This document shows, piece by piece, positions 1 through 9,870 of a DNA stretch of 64,000 nt (the stretch's first letter is position 1; every line of letters starts with the position of its first letter). The stretch covers positions 36,599-100,598 of the forward strand of contig NZ_JAZQRL010000091.1 of assembly GCF_045629565.1 (NCBI RefSeq). The letters are read 5' to 3'. The notes below the pieces were generated by a model. That model saw nothing but the letters and a program-made list of their open reading frames with translations. It was not told the DNA's origin and did no database searches. The DNA is from Arcticibacter sp045629565 (GTDB lineage Bacteria > Bacteroidota > Bacteroidia > Sphingobacteriales > Sphingobacteriaceae). The position numbers and the translations under genes were made by a program.

Positions 1-1
1 G

Positions 2-1318
2 CGCGCTTCGATAGGCAAATCTGGAAATAACCGGATTGAGGACGATATGTGGCGGTACCAGTACCAAATTAATGGAACAGGAGGACCAGGATGGGGAGAA
101 AGCAGTGAAACCGGATACGAATATTACGGCAATACCGGTGGTGGAACGATGCCTAATCCTGATATCAGATGGGAAACGACACTTACCCGCAACCTGGCTT
201 TCGATATTGGGATGTTTAATGAGCGCGTGACCATTACACCTGAGGCATATTGGAACACCACCACTGACTTACTCTATTTGAGCAACATCCCTACTACGAC
301 AGGATATACGCAGCAAATGCAGAATATCGGTCAGGTGACTAACGGGGGATTCGACCTGACTGTTAATACGCAGCTGATCAGAAAGCAGGGCGCCTACTTA
401 AATGCAACACTCACCTTTGGAGCAGGCAAGACCCGTATCGACAGGCTTAATGGCAGGGAAGATGTTCTTTGGATGACGCCTTCCAGTGGATGGAAGTCAT
501 CTGAAGCTGACTATATGTTGAAAGTGGGCGATCAGCTCGGCCTGATTTATGGCTTTGTGTATGATGGGATTTACGGATTTGATGAGTTCGATCAGCAAGG
601 CTTCAACTTCGTAGCTAAACCGGGAACAGTGAATAACGATGCGCTTTTTGGCACGCAGCCAGGAAGGCCAAAGTTTAAAAATTTCGTGGATGGTGAAGGG
701 GAGACCAATGTGGTAAACGACCTGGACAAAGTAGTTATCGGAAATACCAATCCTAAGTTCAGCGGTGGGTTTAACCTGGCAGGCGGATGGCGTAATTTCG
801 ATATCTCCGCGAACTTCTTCGGGATGTACGGATTCGATGTAAACAACGCTACGCGTTATACACTGTCCTCTTTCGAGAATAATGCCAATAATTATTTTAA
901 TATACTTCCGGAATTTAACGCAAGCAACCGTTGGCGTTACGCAGATGATGTCTACGGTGACCGGATGCTGAGCAACGCGCTCTACGTGGATCAATATCGC
1001 GAAGTCAATGGGAAAGCTACCATTTTTAATCCGGTAGATATCAGTAAGAAAGTAACGCACTCGTATTTTATTGAAGATGGTTCGTTCCTGCGGTTACAAG
1101 ACCTGACTGTGGGTTATACCTTACCTCAGAGTGCTTTAAAACGCCTCAAGGTAGGAAGTCTGCGCGTATTTGTCAGCGGTTACAACCTGTTTATATGGAC
1201 AAAATACTCGGGATACGATCCGGAGGTTGATGTTCAGACCGGACTCACGCCAGGCATCGACTATAATCGTTATCCACGAAGCCGCAATTTTCTGGCAGGT
1301 TTAAATATTACTTTATAA
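2..1318 (+). CDS. SusC-like TonB-dependent outer-membrane transporter, C-terminal part
   Basis: The reading frame is already open at base 2, so this is the last ~438 residues of a SusC/RagA family protein whose start lies left of the window. The segment has the alternating aromatic/polar pattern of the 22-strand beta-barrel. It ends in the usual SusC style, with a motif of a conserved Tyr-Asn-Leu followed by a Pro-rich turn and a terminal beta strand (NFLAGLNITL). Family knowledge: such proteins form the outer-membrane import channel, closed by a SusD lid and driven by TonB. The SusD gene follows after 33 bp, so the two are almost certainly cotranscribed. The internal ATG at 47 is not a real start. 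Substrate cannot be read from the sequence; the third gene of the set hints at a pectin-like glycan. Confidence 0.95.
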   Translation, partial: RASIGKSGNNRIEDDMWRYQYQINGTGGPGWGESSETGYEYYGNTGGGTMPNPDIRWETTLTRNLAFDIGMFNERVTITPEAYWNTTTDLLYLSNIPTTTGYTQQMQNIGQVTNGGFDLTVNTQLIRKQGAYLNATLTFGAGKTRIDRLNGREDVLWMTPSSGWKSSEADYMLKVGDQLGLIYGFVYDGIYGFDEFDQQGFNFVAKPGTVNNDALFGTQPGRPKFKNFVDGEGETNVVNDLDKVVIGNTNPKFSGGFNLAGGWRNFDISANFFGMYGFDVNNATRYTLSSFENNANNYFNILPEFNASNRWRYADDVYGDRMLSNALYVDQYREVNGKATIFNPVDISKKVTHSYFIEDGSFLRLQDLTVGYTLPQSALKRLKVGSLRVFVSGYNLFIWTKYSGYDPEVDVQTGLTPGIDYNRYPRSRNFLAGLNITL

Positions 1319-1351
1319 TCTAACTATTACAGTATAGAAAAATTTATAGAT

Positions 1352-3280
1352 ATGAGAAAATACATAATGATTCTCAGTACCATACTGATAGGCCTTGCCT
1401 CCTGTAAAAAAGATTTTCTGCAGGTAAACTCTGATTCCAAATATGAGGGGGATTATGTTTTCGGAAACAAGGAGGAGATTAACAGGGTATTAACAGCCGT
1501 CTATGCTTCCTTAATGAGTAATGACAGTTACGGTAATGCCTACTTCAATACTTTCGCTTTAAATAACGATGTGGAATTTACGCCTTTCGCAGGTGAATTA
1601 CCGAATGTAAGCGGGGAAGACTTCAAGGCTTTTGACGGCGCTCCACATGCTCCCACCATCTTAAGATTCTGGAATAAGCAATATGAAGGCATTGAACGTG
1701 CAAATATTTTCATCAATGGAATTCAGGGTAGCCCGGTGTTCAGCGAGAGCGATAGGGACCTTACGCAGCAGCTTGGTGAAGCAAAAGTCTTAAGAGCTAT
1801 GTTCTATCATGATCTGGTAGTGATGTTTGGTGATGTCCCTTTCAACACCGAGCCTAGTATGAATCTTAAATCGGCGTTTGTGATTCCTGTAACGGACCGG
1901 AATGAAATTCTCAGCTTCCTCATTAATGACTTGAAAGAGGCAGCTTCCGGAATGAAATTCGCTGCTGAATTAACAGAAGGCGTGGAGCGGGCTTCTAAAG
2001 AGTTTTGTTACGGTATGATCGCGCGGATGGCTTTAACCCGCGGCGGCTACGCCTTGTATCCGGATGGTGCTAAAGGATCCATGAAACGCATGCCTGACTA
2101 CAAAGATTACTATCGTATCGCGATGCAGTATGCCGATTCGGCTATATCATCCGAGAAACATACTCTCAATAAGTCATTCCGGGACGTATTTATTGATCAA
2201 ACCAACAACATTGTGACCAATAATGACGATCCGATATTTGAAATTCCTTTTTTAAGAAACTCAAGCGGCAATGTGGGCTTTGTTACCGGAGCTGCTGTTG
2301 GTTCGCTTAATGATCTGACAAACCACGTATGGGGAGCGGCAAATGGTGGTATGAGGCTAAACGCTTTTTACCATTACTCTTTCGATCGCAGTGATGTCAG
2401 ACAAAAATATACCGTTGGTAAGTGGAATTACGATGCTTCCGCTCAACCACAGGTACTTGTTGACTATACCATGTACAATAACAAATGGTCTAAACTATGG
2501 GCCGACCAATCAAAAGCTTTAGGAAATCAAAGTACCGGTAGCACAGGGATTAATTTGCCTTATATGCGGTATGCCGATATTCTACTCATGTATGCGGAGG
2601 CCGTGAATGAGGTGGAGGAAGGTGTAAGCGGGGCAAATGGAGCAAAGGCAATCGAGGCGTTTAAGCAGGTACGAAAACGGGCATTTACTGCTGCAGACCA
2701 AGCGGATAAGGTTACAGCCTACACCAACACCGTTGCCGCCACTAAAGAGTCTTTTTTTAAAGCCATAACGGAAGAAAGGAAATGGGAATTCGGCGGCGAA
2801 AACATCCGCTGGAAGGATTTAGTTCGCTGGAACCTTTATTCGAAAGTAGTATACGATAGCTTTAAGGAATACCTGATTGTGGCTTTGATGGCCGGAGGGG
2901 ACTTTATTGAAGGTGCTGAAAAATATCAGAACCTGCCTGTTAATAAGTTTTATATGCGTATTCCAAATCCAGGTGATAAAAATATCTATCCGAATACAAC
3001 CCTTCCCATTATCGAATTTTATAACGAATGGGAAGCAGTACTAAATCCGGGTTCCGGCTGGCTGACCGCAACTTATTATGATTGGTACGATGTTAATACT
3101 TCAATGCCGAAAAGCCAAATATCTTATTCGTTCCGAGGCTTTGTTAAGGGTGGACCTTCGGCAAACTGGGAAAGCTTAGATCCTAATAATCTGCCGCCCG
3201 TGCGTTATATCCTGCCTTTCCCTAACCAAGCCATTCAGATGAGCAATGGAACTTATAAGAACCACTATGGCTACAATTAA
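1352..3280 (+). CDS. SusD/RagB-family nutrient-binding lipoprotein
   Basis: A 642-residue SusD-like protein. It opens with a short lipoprotein signal peptide with lipobox (LASC, Cys18), so it should be lipid-anchored and shown on the cell surface as the lid of the preceding SusC channel. The N-terminal part carries the SusD TPR-like helices (region with the conserved LRAMFYHDLV at ~150) and the C-terminal part has the typical RWKDLVRWN and ILPFPNQAI family signatures. At 642 residues it is somewhat longer than the common 500-600. It follows the SusC end by 33 bp and precedes the next lipoprotein by 22 bp, making a three-gene operon end. Ligand is unknown. Confidence 0.95.
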   Translation: MRKYIMILSTILIGLASCKKDFLQVNSDSKYEGDYVFGNKEEINRVLTAVYASLMSNDSYGNAYFNTFALNNDVEFTPFAGELPNVSGEDFKAFDGAPHAPTILRFWNKQYEGIERANIFINGIQGSPVFSESDRDLTQQLGEAKVLRAMFYHDLVVMFGDVPFNTEPSMNLKSAFVIPVTDRNEILSFLINDLKEAASGMKFAAELTEGVERASKEFCYGMIARMALTRGGYALYPDGAKGSMKRMPDYKDYYRIAMQYADSAISSEKHTLNKSFRDVFIDQTNNIVTNNDDPIFEIPFLRNSSGNVGFVTGAAVGSLNDLTNHVWGAANGGMRLNAFYHYSFDRSDVRQKYTVGKWNYDASAQPQVLVDYTMYNNKWSKLWADQSKALGNQSTGSTGINLPYMRYADILLMYAEAVNEVEEGVSGANGAKAIEAFKQVRKRAFTAADQADKVTAYTNTVAATKESFFKAITEERKWEFGGENIRWKDLVRWNLYSKVVYDSFKEYLIVALMAGGDFIEGAEKYQNLPVNKFYMRIPNPGDKNIYPNTTLPIIEFYNEWEAVLNPGSGWLTATYYDWYDVNTSMPKSQISYSFRGFVKGGPSANWESLDPNNLPPVRYILPFPNQAIQMSNGTYKNHYGYN

Positions 3281-3302
3281 TGTCGTATTAAAGAAAATTG
3301 AT

Positions 3303-5453
3303 ATGAAACTTAAGATATTAATACAGAATATTCTCCTGGCAAGCATGCTGGTTTTTGTTCTCAATGGTTGCAAGAAACCGGAACTTCAACTCACCGACGA
3401 GGAAGAAAACAGATCGTTTATGGCTGTATTCCGCATACAGGCGAATACCGGTAAAAGCGGCGATCCGCTAGCCAGCCAGGTTGTCAATACAAACGATATT
3501 TTCCTGACATGGAACGGCATTGATGGGGCTGCGGGCTACCACATCAAGATGAAAACTCAAGCCGGCTCCTGGGATATTCCCGGTGATATTCTTTGGGATA
3601 CCATCGTAGGACCTGAAGTCCTCAAAATCACGAAGGAAGATTTGCAGTATTCAACCAGGCATAATTTTATCATCCAAACCCTGTCTCCGCTGGGAGAGGC
3701 TTATCATTCGAAATGGTACGGGATGGGAGACGGCGCTCATAATGACGATCGCGCTGAATTTGATACAGGGGAACGACTCGGTATTCCCGATGTGGTATCC
3801 GTTGCCGGGGTGACTGAAAATAGCATGCGTGTTTATTTTGATCTGAAAGTGTACAGTTCTGAGCCTGCCGTGCTAAACCCTAGCTTTCAACATGAAAATA
3901 TGCAATTTCTCATGGACGAAATACTGGTGCAGCCCGCATCAGTAAATCGGGATTTGCCTACTCAGAGGATCAAGCTGAGCGCCACCGATATAACAAATGG
4001 CTATGTTGATGTTACAGGTTTAGTTTCAAATGCCTTATATGTTGTCAATGGGCTTAACAATAAGGTAGTTCGCTACTGGGACCGGCTTTATAACACCAGT
4101 ATGGTTCGTATGAAAGGCCAGGTAGGCGAGCCGATTCTGATCCCCCATATCGTAGACCAGGCCAATACCTGGGCTCAGCAGAATAACGCCTCACGCCTCG
4201 ATACGATATTAAACAACTATTTATTTGATAATACGCTTGCCGAGGGCACGATATTCATGCTGGAAGCCGGCAAGAAATATTATCTAGGCAATAATGTCGT
4301 TTTAGCCAAAGGCCTGATTTTAAAATCAAATGCTCCGGGTACAAAGGCTACTCTTTATATGGGACTTGGGTATAATGATCTTAATAATGCGTCACTTGCT
4401 TTTAACTTCCAACTTGGACGTAATGCGCAAGCTGGTGAAATTGGAAGTATCACCGTGGGGGATGTCATATTTGATGATCTTAGCGTTGAGTTGCCACTTG
4501 CGGTTAATTTCTTCAACCAATCTCTATATCCGGGTAAATCCATTAACGGAAACTATTTTATTAATCAGAGCTCCGCATCTATGCCGTTCACCTGCTCGAG
4601 GCTGGAAGCCCGTAACTGTAATTTCCAGGGAATGGTGCGCTCCTGGTTCAGAACACAGGGTACAAATCGTCAGGTCATCGAAAACATCACGGTGGAAAAT
4701 TGTCTGTTCCATGATGCGGGTATGTATGATACTAATGGACGTGGATATCCATTGATCACCGGAGCAGCAGTTTCTGAAAAAACCAATATTTTCAATAACG
4801 TTGTTATTAAAAACAACTCATTCGTCGGCGTGTCGTATGACCAGCTCATTCGTGAAACCGCGAATCTTGCCTGGGCCCCAAGTGTGGTCTGGAATGTAAC
4901 GATTGAAAATAATACCTTCCTAAACGCGTTTTCTGTCTCGAATGGTCGCTTCCTGATACAACATCAGAATCCGCCGGCTAACAGTAAATACGTTGTCAGG
5001 AAAAACCTATTCATTTCTGTCAAAGCAGCTGGTGACGACCGGGCATTCTCCCAGAGCGGAATGGATTTCAGAACCTACCGTTCAGGAGTAAGTTTCGACG
5101 TCGCTGATAACTACTCCACTTCAGCAAAATCGGCAAACAATGCGGTTACCTACTTTACGTCCGCAGAGATATTTAACAATCAGCCGTTTAGCCATACTGG
5201 CAGGGGAGCCGGATTTAACGGAGGTGCCCTCAATAAGGGAGGTTTAGAGGCCACTAAAGTGATAACGGGCCCAACGCCAATTGCTCCGGAGAACCTGATG
5301 GTCGATCCTTATCCGAAAGGTAAAAAGGTTGAAGCCAACTGGGCAACGGACGCGCACATTTATAACCTGGACGGTTTGCGTTACAAGAATACCCCAGAGG
5401 TGCTAAATCATCCTATTTATACAAAAGGAATTGGAGACCCTCGCTGGAGGTAA
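3303..5453 (+). CDS. Surface lipoprotein, fibronectin-III-like + DUF4957/DUF5123-type beta-helix
   Basis: About 716 residues from the chosen ATG at 3303. The frame is open back to 3246, but only the 3303 start puts a signal peptide and lipobox (LNGC) at the N-terminus. Residues ~45-260 read like two fibronectin-III-like modules (motifs such as AAGYHIKMKTQ). Residues ~300-700 are a right-handed beta-helix-like domain with repeated short Asn-rich turns (ENCLFHDAG, IKNNSFVG, IENNTFLN). This arrangement is known from DUF4957/DUF5123 proteins encoded in Bacteroidota pectin loci, where they are presumed surface glycan-binding proteins or polysaccharide-lyase relatives. No catalytic residues could be assigned. 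It is the last gene of the PUL; a terminator follows 60 bp downstream. Confidence 0.75.
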   Translation: MKLKILIQNILLASMLVFVLNGCKKPELQLTDEEENRSFMAVFRIQANTGKSGDPLASQVVNTNDIFLTWNGIDGAAGYHIKMKTQAGSWDIPGDILWDTIVGPEVLKITKEDLQYSTRHNFIIQTLSPLGEAYHSKWYGMGDGAHNDDRAEFDTGERLGIPDVVSVAGVTENSMRVYFDLKVYSSEPAVLNPSFQHENMQFLMDEILVQPASVNRDLPTQRIKLSATDITNGYVDVTGLVSNALYVVNGLNNKVVRYWDRLYNTSMVRMKGQVGEPILIPHIVDQANTWAQQNNASRLDTILNNYLFDNTLAEGTIFMLEAGKKYYLGNNVVLAKGLILKSNAPGTKATLYMGLGYNDLNNASLAFNFQLGRNAQAGEIGSITVGDVIFDDLSVELPLAVNFFNQSLYPGKSINGNYFINQSSASMPFTCSRLEARNCNFQGMVRSWFRTQGTNRQVIENITVENCLFHDAGMYDTNGRGYPLITGAAVSEKTNIFNNVVIKNNSFVGVSYDQLIRETANLAWAPSVVWNVTIENNTFLNAFSVSNGRFLIQHQNPPANSKYVVRKNLFISVKAAGDDRAFSQSGMDFRTYRSGVSFDVADNYSTSAKSANNAVTYFTSAEIFNNQPFSHTGRGAGFNGGALNKGGLEATKVITGPTPIAPENLMVDPYPKGKKVEANWATDAHIYNLDGLRYKNTPEVLNHPIYTKGIGDPRWR

Positions 5454-5512
5454 GTTCCCAGAGATATCTCCCTGTGAAAGATGAATGGGGGAATTAACTT
5501 TTAAACATTTCC

Positions 5513-5557
5513 AACCTGAAGTCAGCTCCCCAAGCGGAGAGGGCTTCGGGTTTTTTT
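5513..5557 (+). terminator. Rho-independent terminator after the first PUL
   Basis: An imperfect hairpin has an outer stem AACCTGAAG paired with CTTCGGGTT, allowing a G-T pair, and an inner CTCC/GGAG stem. It is followed by seven T residues at 5551-5557. It lies 60 bp past the lipoprotein stop. A second hairpin (arms 5560-5570 and 5576-5586, one mismatch) abuts the stop codon of the converging dnaE2 gene, so the region probably ends transcription from both sides. Confidence 0.7.
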
Positions 5558-5585
5558 ATACCATCATAAGCTTGCCTTATGGTGG

Positions 5586-8531
5586 TTACTCCATAACCGG
5601 GTTTCCCTTGATCTCCAACTTGGCAAATCTCATCACCTCCAGTCCCGCATACCCAAAATCTTCCACAATTTTACCTTCAATCAAGTAGCAACCAGCTCCA
5701 CGAAACGGATAGGATGGCGTTGAACCGGGGAAATGTACGGTATCAAAGAAATCACCCTTCACATCCAAAAAGGTGCCGAACCACATTTTTTTGTTGGTCT
5801 TCGTATACACCGTCTTTTCGCAAACATACAGGCCCACCATCCGCACAACAGTGCCGACAAGTGCAATCATCTGTCTGGCCATTACATTTCCCCGGAAAGA
5901 CGTTTTGAGCAAGTCGAACATCGACAGAGATAGGGGATAACCGAGAAGTTCAAGTTCGTGATAGGCATCTTCGAGCTGAGTAGTGGAAAGTCCAGGAAGC
6001 TGATAATGCTTCACGTCCACTTGAAAAAGCTCAGTGCCATTTATAGGTTTAACCTTCGTGGAGAGCAAGGCATGAACGTCCCAAAGCAGTTCCTTCTTGT
6101 TTTTTCTTGTGAAACGAAACGCACCAACCCTTATCAGAATAATGGCCTGATCTAGTTTAATACCTGTGCGCTTTAGAAAGTCTTCCAAGCCAAGAAAAGG
6201 GCCGTTGCGCTTTCTTTCTTCGGGAATAAGATCGACAAGCCCATTCTCCAGACCCTGTATGCCGAAAAGTCCCAGCCAGCACTCAGAACCTTTCACGTTC
6301 ACGACATCGTCGCTTTCGTTCACGCAGGGCAAATGCACCTTTGCACCCGTCTTTTGAAGCTCATGGACATACAGCCAGCGGGTGTAAAACCCTCCATAAT
6401 TGTTTAGCACCGCCACCATAAACTCCAAAGGATAATAAGTTTTGAGAAAGAGGCTTTGGTAGCTCTCCACAGCGAAGCTTGCCGAATGTGCCTTGCTGAA
6501 GCTGTAACCGGCAAAACTGCTCACCTGTCGCCACACCTCTTTGATGGTCTCCTCCGCTCTTCCCAGTTTTCGCGAACCCTCGAAAAAGCGGTCTATCAAC
6601 CGATCAAACTCCACCCGCGAGCGGTATTTCCCGCTCATGCCACGACGGAGAACATCCGCATCGGAACCATCCATTCCTGCGAAGTGGATGCAAACCTTAA
6701 TTACATCTTCCTGATACACCATCACCCCATAAGTTTCCCCAAGCTTCTCCGCCAGGACCGGATGAAGGTAAGTGACTTCTTCCGGACGGCTATGATACCG
6801 GATATACGTCGACATCATGCCCGATGATGCTACTCCCGGACGGATAATGGAGCTGGCGGCGACCAGTACGGGGTAGCTGTCACAACGAAGCTTGTTCAGT
6901 AGCTGCCTCATGGCTGGTGACTCGATATAAAAACAGCCTATTGTATCTCCTCGTTTCAGCCTTTCGTTCAGCAGGGGATCACTCATGAAATCTTTAACCT
7001 TATGGATGTCGATCTTCCGCTTTTGGTTCTCCTCGATCAGGTTCACCGCCTGCTTGATATGGCCGATACCGCGCTGACTAAGGATATCATATTTATCATA
7101 ACCGATCTCCTCTGCCTCGTACATGTCCCATTGTACCACGGGCATTCCCTTCGGCGGAAGATCCAGAGCGGTATAGTAGGAGATGGGCTCTTCCGAAATC
7201 AAAACACCTCCTGCGTGAATACTCCGCTGATTGGGCATATCGCTCATCAGGCTATGGATCGCTACAATTTTCCGGAACGTTTCGTTGTCACGGTTCAGAG
7301 ATTCTTTTGAACGGTCGGTGAAGCCGTCAATCTCCGTCTTCGGCAGACCCATCACCTTTCCGATCTCACGAATGACTGAGCGGTCGCGGAATGTCGTCAT
7401 GGTTCCCAGCAGAGCGGTATGCGCACTGCCGTACCGCTTGAAGATATAATCCTGCACATCCTCCCGCTCATCCCATGAAAAATCAAGATCGAAGTCGGGA
7501 GCCGAAGAGCACTGTTCGTTTAGAAAACGCTCGAAGTAAAGGTCCAGTTCAATAGGGTCGACATCCGTAATACGCAGGCAATAGGCAACGACACTATTAG
7601 CGCCCGAGCCCCGGCCTACATGATAGTATCCTCTCGACATCGAATAGCGAATGATGTCCCAGGTAATCAAAAAGTAAGAACAAAAATTCATGTCATTGAT
7701 TACCTTCAGTTCATGCTTCAGTCTCCGCTGAGCTTCCTTGTTGTTTTTTCCATAGCGGTAGAGCATTCCTTCCATGGCAAGCTTTTGCAGCAAAGCCCGG
7801 TCGTCACTTTGGTTGCCTGTAAAAGTCTTTCTGTTGCGCTTTATTTTTCCTTCCGGATAATCCATATGACACTGGTCCAGAAGCCTTCGCGTATTATCCA
7901 GGATGAACGGGTATTTAGAAAACTTAGCCTCCAGTTCACCGGGCATTAGGAACATGTCCGTGTCTCTGCATTTATCTTCCGGCCGCACTTTACTGAGAAC
8001 CGTATTCAGATCAATGGCCCTCAGATATTCGTGCAGACGGAATTCAATGCGGTCTGATACAAAGACTGGTTGCAGAACCAGTAGGCTGTCTTTGATATCA
8101 TTAATGTCTCTATTGTAAAGAAGATGCAGTTCGTCTGCACGGATTCCCAAAAACTCATTTGTTCTTAACGTATGTTCATAACCCAAAGGATATACGACAA
8201 ATGCATGTCTGAAGAGAGGAGGATGGTCTGGCAATACTTTCTTTTCCAGGTTATGTTCCGTCAGAAAATCATTCAGCTCCCTCATTCCTTCTCTGTTACG
8301 TGCGATGCCGATATAGAGCAGCTTCTTGTCCCTCCTGAACTCAATGCCACAAACAGGCGTGATCGTTTCAAACTTTCTGCACTTCCGGATGAATTCCATC
8401 ACACCCGTTGAGTTATTAATGTCAGTCAATACCATACGCGTGACCCCGCGAGAAGAGGCCTCTGCGATGAGTTTATCCATTGACATAGTGCCATAGCGGA
8501 GGCTATACCAGGAGTGAACGTTTAAATACAC
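5586..8531 (-). CDS. dnaE2: Error-prone DNA polymerase III alpha-type subunit (DnaE2/ImuC-like)
   Basis: A 981-residue C-family polymerase. An N-terminal PHP domain occupies ~1-200. The palm catalytic signature PDFDLDFSWDE places acidic residues at 346, 348 and 350, equivalent to the PDFDVDF catalytic pair of E. coli DnaE. The fingers and helix-hairpin-helix region follow, then an OB-fold at ~880-970 (VGTVVRMVGLYV). At 981 residues it is shorter than replicative DnaE (~1160) and fits the DnaE2/ImuC branch. It starts 4 bp after the stop of the Y-family polymerase gene, so both are one operon. DnaE2 with a Y-family partner carries out translesion synthesis after DNA damage in other bacteria. 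No imuA was seen nearby. The partner here looks like plain DinB rather than ImuB. Confidence 0.9.
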   Translation of the reverse strand: MYLNVHSWYSLRYGTMSMDKLIAEASSRGVTRMVLTDINNSTGVMEFIRKCRKFETITPVCGIEFRRDKKLLYIGIARNREGMRELNDFLTEHNLEKKVLPDHPPLFRHAFVVYPLGYEHTLRTNEFLGIRADELHLLYNRDINDIKDSLLVLQPVFVSDRIEFRLHEYLRAIDLNTVLSKVRPEDKCRDTDMFLMPGELEAKFSKYPFILDNTRRLLDQCHMDYPEGKIKRNRKTFTGNQSDDRALLQKLAMEGMLYRYGKNNKEAQRRLKHELKVINDMNFCSYFLITWDIIRYSMSRGYYHVGRGSGANSVVAYCLRITDVDPIELDLYFERFLNEQCSSAPDFDLDFSWDEREDVQDYIFKRYGSAHTALLGTMTTFRDRSVIREIGKVMGLPKTEIDGFTDRSKESLNRDNETFRKIVAIHSLMSDMPNQRSIHAGGVLISEEPISYYTALDLPPKGMPVVQWDMYEAEEIGYDKYDILSQRGIGHIKQAVNLIEENQKRKIDIHKVKDFMSDPLLNERLKRGDTIGCFYIESPAMRQLLNKLRCDSYPVLVAASSIIRPGVASSGMMSTYIRYHSRPEEVTYLHPVLAEKLGETYGVMVYQEDVIKVCIHFAGMDGSDADVLRRGMSGKYRSRVEFDRLIDRFFEGSRKLGRAEETIKEVWRQVSSFAGYSFSKAHSASFAVESYQSLFLKTYYPLEFMVAVLNNYGGFYTRWLYVHELQKTGAKVHLPCVNESDDVVNVKGSECWLGLFGIQGLENGLVDLIPEERKRNGPFLGLEDFLKRTGIKLDQAIILIRVGAFRFTRKNKKELLWDVHALLSTKVKPINGTELFQVDVKHYQLPGLSTTQLEDAYHELELLGYPLSLSMFDLLKTSFRGNVMARQMIALVGTVVRMVGLYVCEKTVYTKTNKKMWFGTFLDVKGDFFDTVHFPGSTPSYPFRGAGCYLIEGKIVEDFGYAGLEVMRFAKLEIKGNPVME

Positions 8532-8535
8532 CGGA

Positions 8536-9693
8536 TTAAAGTTTGATGTCTATGGTAGATGCAAGGGCAATAGACTTTTCTCCGAACCGCCGGCGGATCT
8601 TATCCATGGCCTGGCACAGGCTGTACTGTTCCTGAGAATCCGTGTAAAGACCAATCTGTTCATAGCCGCTCACGAGGTTGGAGAGTCTGACTCCTACCAG
8701 ACGGATCAGCATCCGCTTCTGGTAGACTTGCCTGAAGAGCTCCCTGGCCTTGCGGATCAGTACGCTGTCGAGTGATGTATAAGGAATAGAAGCCTGCTTA
8801 GTTACGTCCTCGAAGTTCGAATAACGTACAGTCACCGTAATACAGGCAGCCAGCTTTTTTTTCTGCCTCAATTCATAGGCGATGCCCATCACCATCGCAG
8901 TCAGGAGATTGTTGATTGATTCAATATCAATGGAGTCAGCTTTAAATGTACTTTGCGTTCCGATGCTCTTTTGCTCATGAAAAGGGATTACCGGCGATAA
9001 ATCAATTCCCCTCGCTTTTTGAAGCAGGACAAGTCCGCTTTTGCCCAGCACGGTATTCATTTGATCCGGATGCATCTGAGCAAGCGTATATATTTTTTTC
9101 ACCCCCATGTCGCTAAGCTTCAGGAAAGTCTTCTCGCCGAGTCCCGGAATTTTCCTGATAGACAGCGGGTCTAGGAAATTTCGTACCTCCGGCTGCTGAA
9201 TATTGAGCTCACCATTCGGCTTGCACTCGTTGGTACACATCTTAGAGACGGTCTTATTGACCGACAGGCCGAAGGAAATAGGCAGTCCCGTTTCTTTGAT
9301 CACCTTTTGTCGAAGCTCATGCGCGTAGACCAGGGTATTGTGAAAGCGGTCCATCCCGGTCATGTCGATATAATGCTCGTCAATGGAAGCCTTTTCTATG
9401 AGAGGAACCCGTTCTTTGAGAAGCTCCGTTATCTCATGCGACGCTTTAGAATACTCATCCATATTCCCACGAATGAATTCCGCATGAGGGCAAAGCATCT
9501 TCGCCATTCTGGATGACATAGCAGAGTGAACACCAAACTTGCGGGCTTCGTAGCTGCAGGAAGATACGACACCTCGGTCCGAGGTTCCCCCGATAATCAC
9601 AGGTTTTCCTGCCAGCCGTGGATCCTTCCTTACCTCCACAGATACAAAGAATGCATCCTGGTCCATATGAATGATTTGTCGTTCCGCTTGCAT
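8536..9693 (-). CDS. dinB: Y-family DNA polymerase IV
   Basis: A 385-residue DinB-type translesion polymerase. The first catalytic motif is HMDQDAFF (Asp11), and the second is SIDEHYIDMTG with Asp105-Glu106; a SYEARKFGV segment lies between them, as in DinB. A helix-hairpin-helix (IPGLGEKTFLKLSDMG) and the little-finger domain (~235-350) follow, and the C-terminus has no obvious long clamp-binding extension. Catalytic residues are intact, unlike ImuB proteins, which have lost them. It is the promoter-proximal gene of a two-gene operon with dnaE2. A 9-bp inverted repeat lies 26-48 bp upstream of the start and could be the damage-control operator. Confidence 0.92.
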   Translation of the reverse strand: MQAERQIIHMDQDAFFVSVEVRKDPRLAGKPVIIGGTSDRGVVSSCSYEARKFGVHSAMSSRMAKMLCPHAEFIRGNMDEYSKASHEITELLKERVPLIEKASIDEHYIDMTGMDRFHNTLVYAHELRQKVIKETGLPISFGLSVNKTVSKMCTNECKPNGELNIQQPEVRNFLDPLSIRKIPGLGEKTFLKLSDMGVKKIYTLAQMHPDQMNTVLGKSGLVLLQKARGIDLSPVIPFHEQKSIGTQSTFKADSIDIESINNLLTAMVMGIAYELRQKKKLAACITVTVRYSNFEDVTKQASIPYTSLDSVLIRKARELFRQVYQKRMLIRLVGVRLSNLVSGYEQIGLYTDSQEQYSLCQAMDKIRRRFGEKSIALASTIDIKL

Positions 9694-9718
9694 AATATCA
9701 GGATTTTAAGATGCAAAG

Positions 9719-9741
9719 ATATGCTAATAATTTTAGCATAT
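9719..9741. promoter_or_regulatory. Perfect inverted repeat upstream of dinB, candidate operator
   Basis: Left arm ATATGCTAA (9719-9727), spacer TAATT, right arm TTAGCATAT (9733-9741). The 9-bp arms match perfectly, and the site sits 26 bp before the dinB start codon (read on the minus strand), where a repressor would cover the promoter. A second, weaker 7-bp repeat (CAATCAT/ATGATTG, 9803-9809 and 9819-9825) lies ~110 bp upstream of dinB. Which protein binds is unknown. LexA is an obvious candidate by function only. Confidence 0.5.
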
Positions 9742-9870
9742 TGGGTAACTTATTTTAAAATTAAGGCGAATGGATTTAATGATCCTTGCGGGGATACCGC
9801 AACAATCATATTATGATAATGATTGGTTCTTTCCTGGCGTTTTCAGATACTGAATATGATCTCAATAGGG

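Noticed and set aside
497..1060. Minus-strand open frame of 187 codons inside the truncated susC
   Set aside because: Antisense shadow of the SusC barrel; no signal or domain.
5485..5688. Plus-strand frame of 67 codons
   Set aside because: Contains the terminator hairpin and runs into the dnaE2 gene on the other strand.
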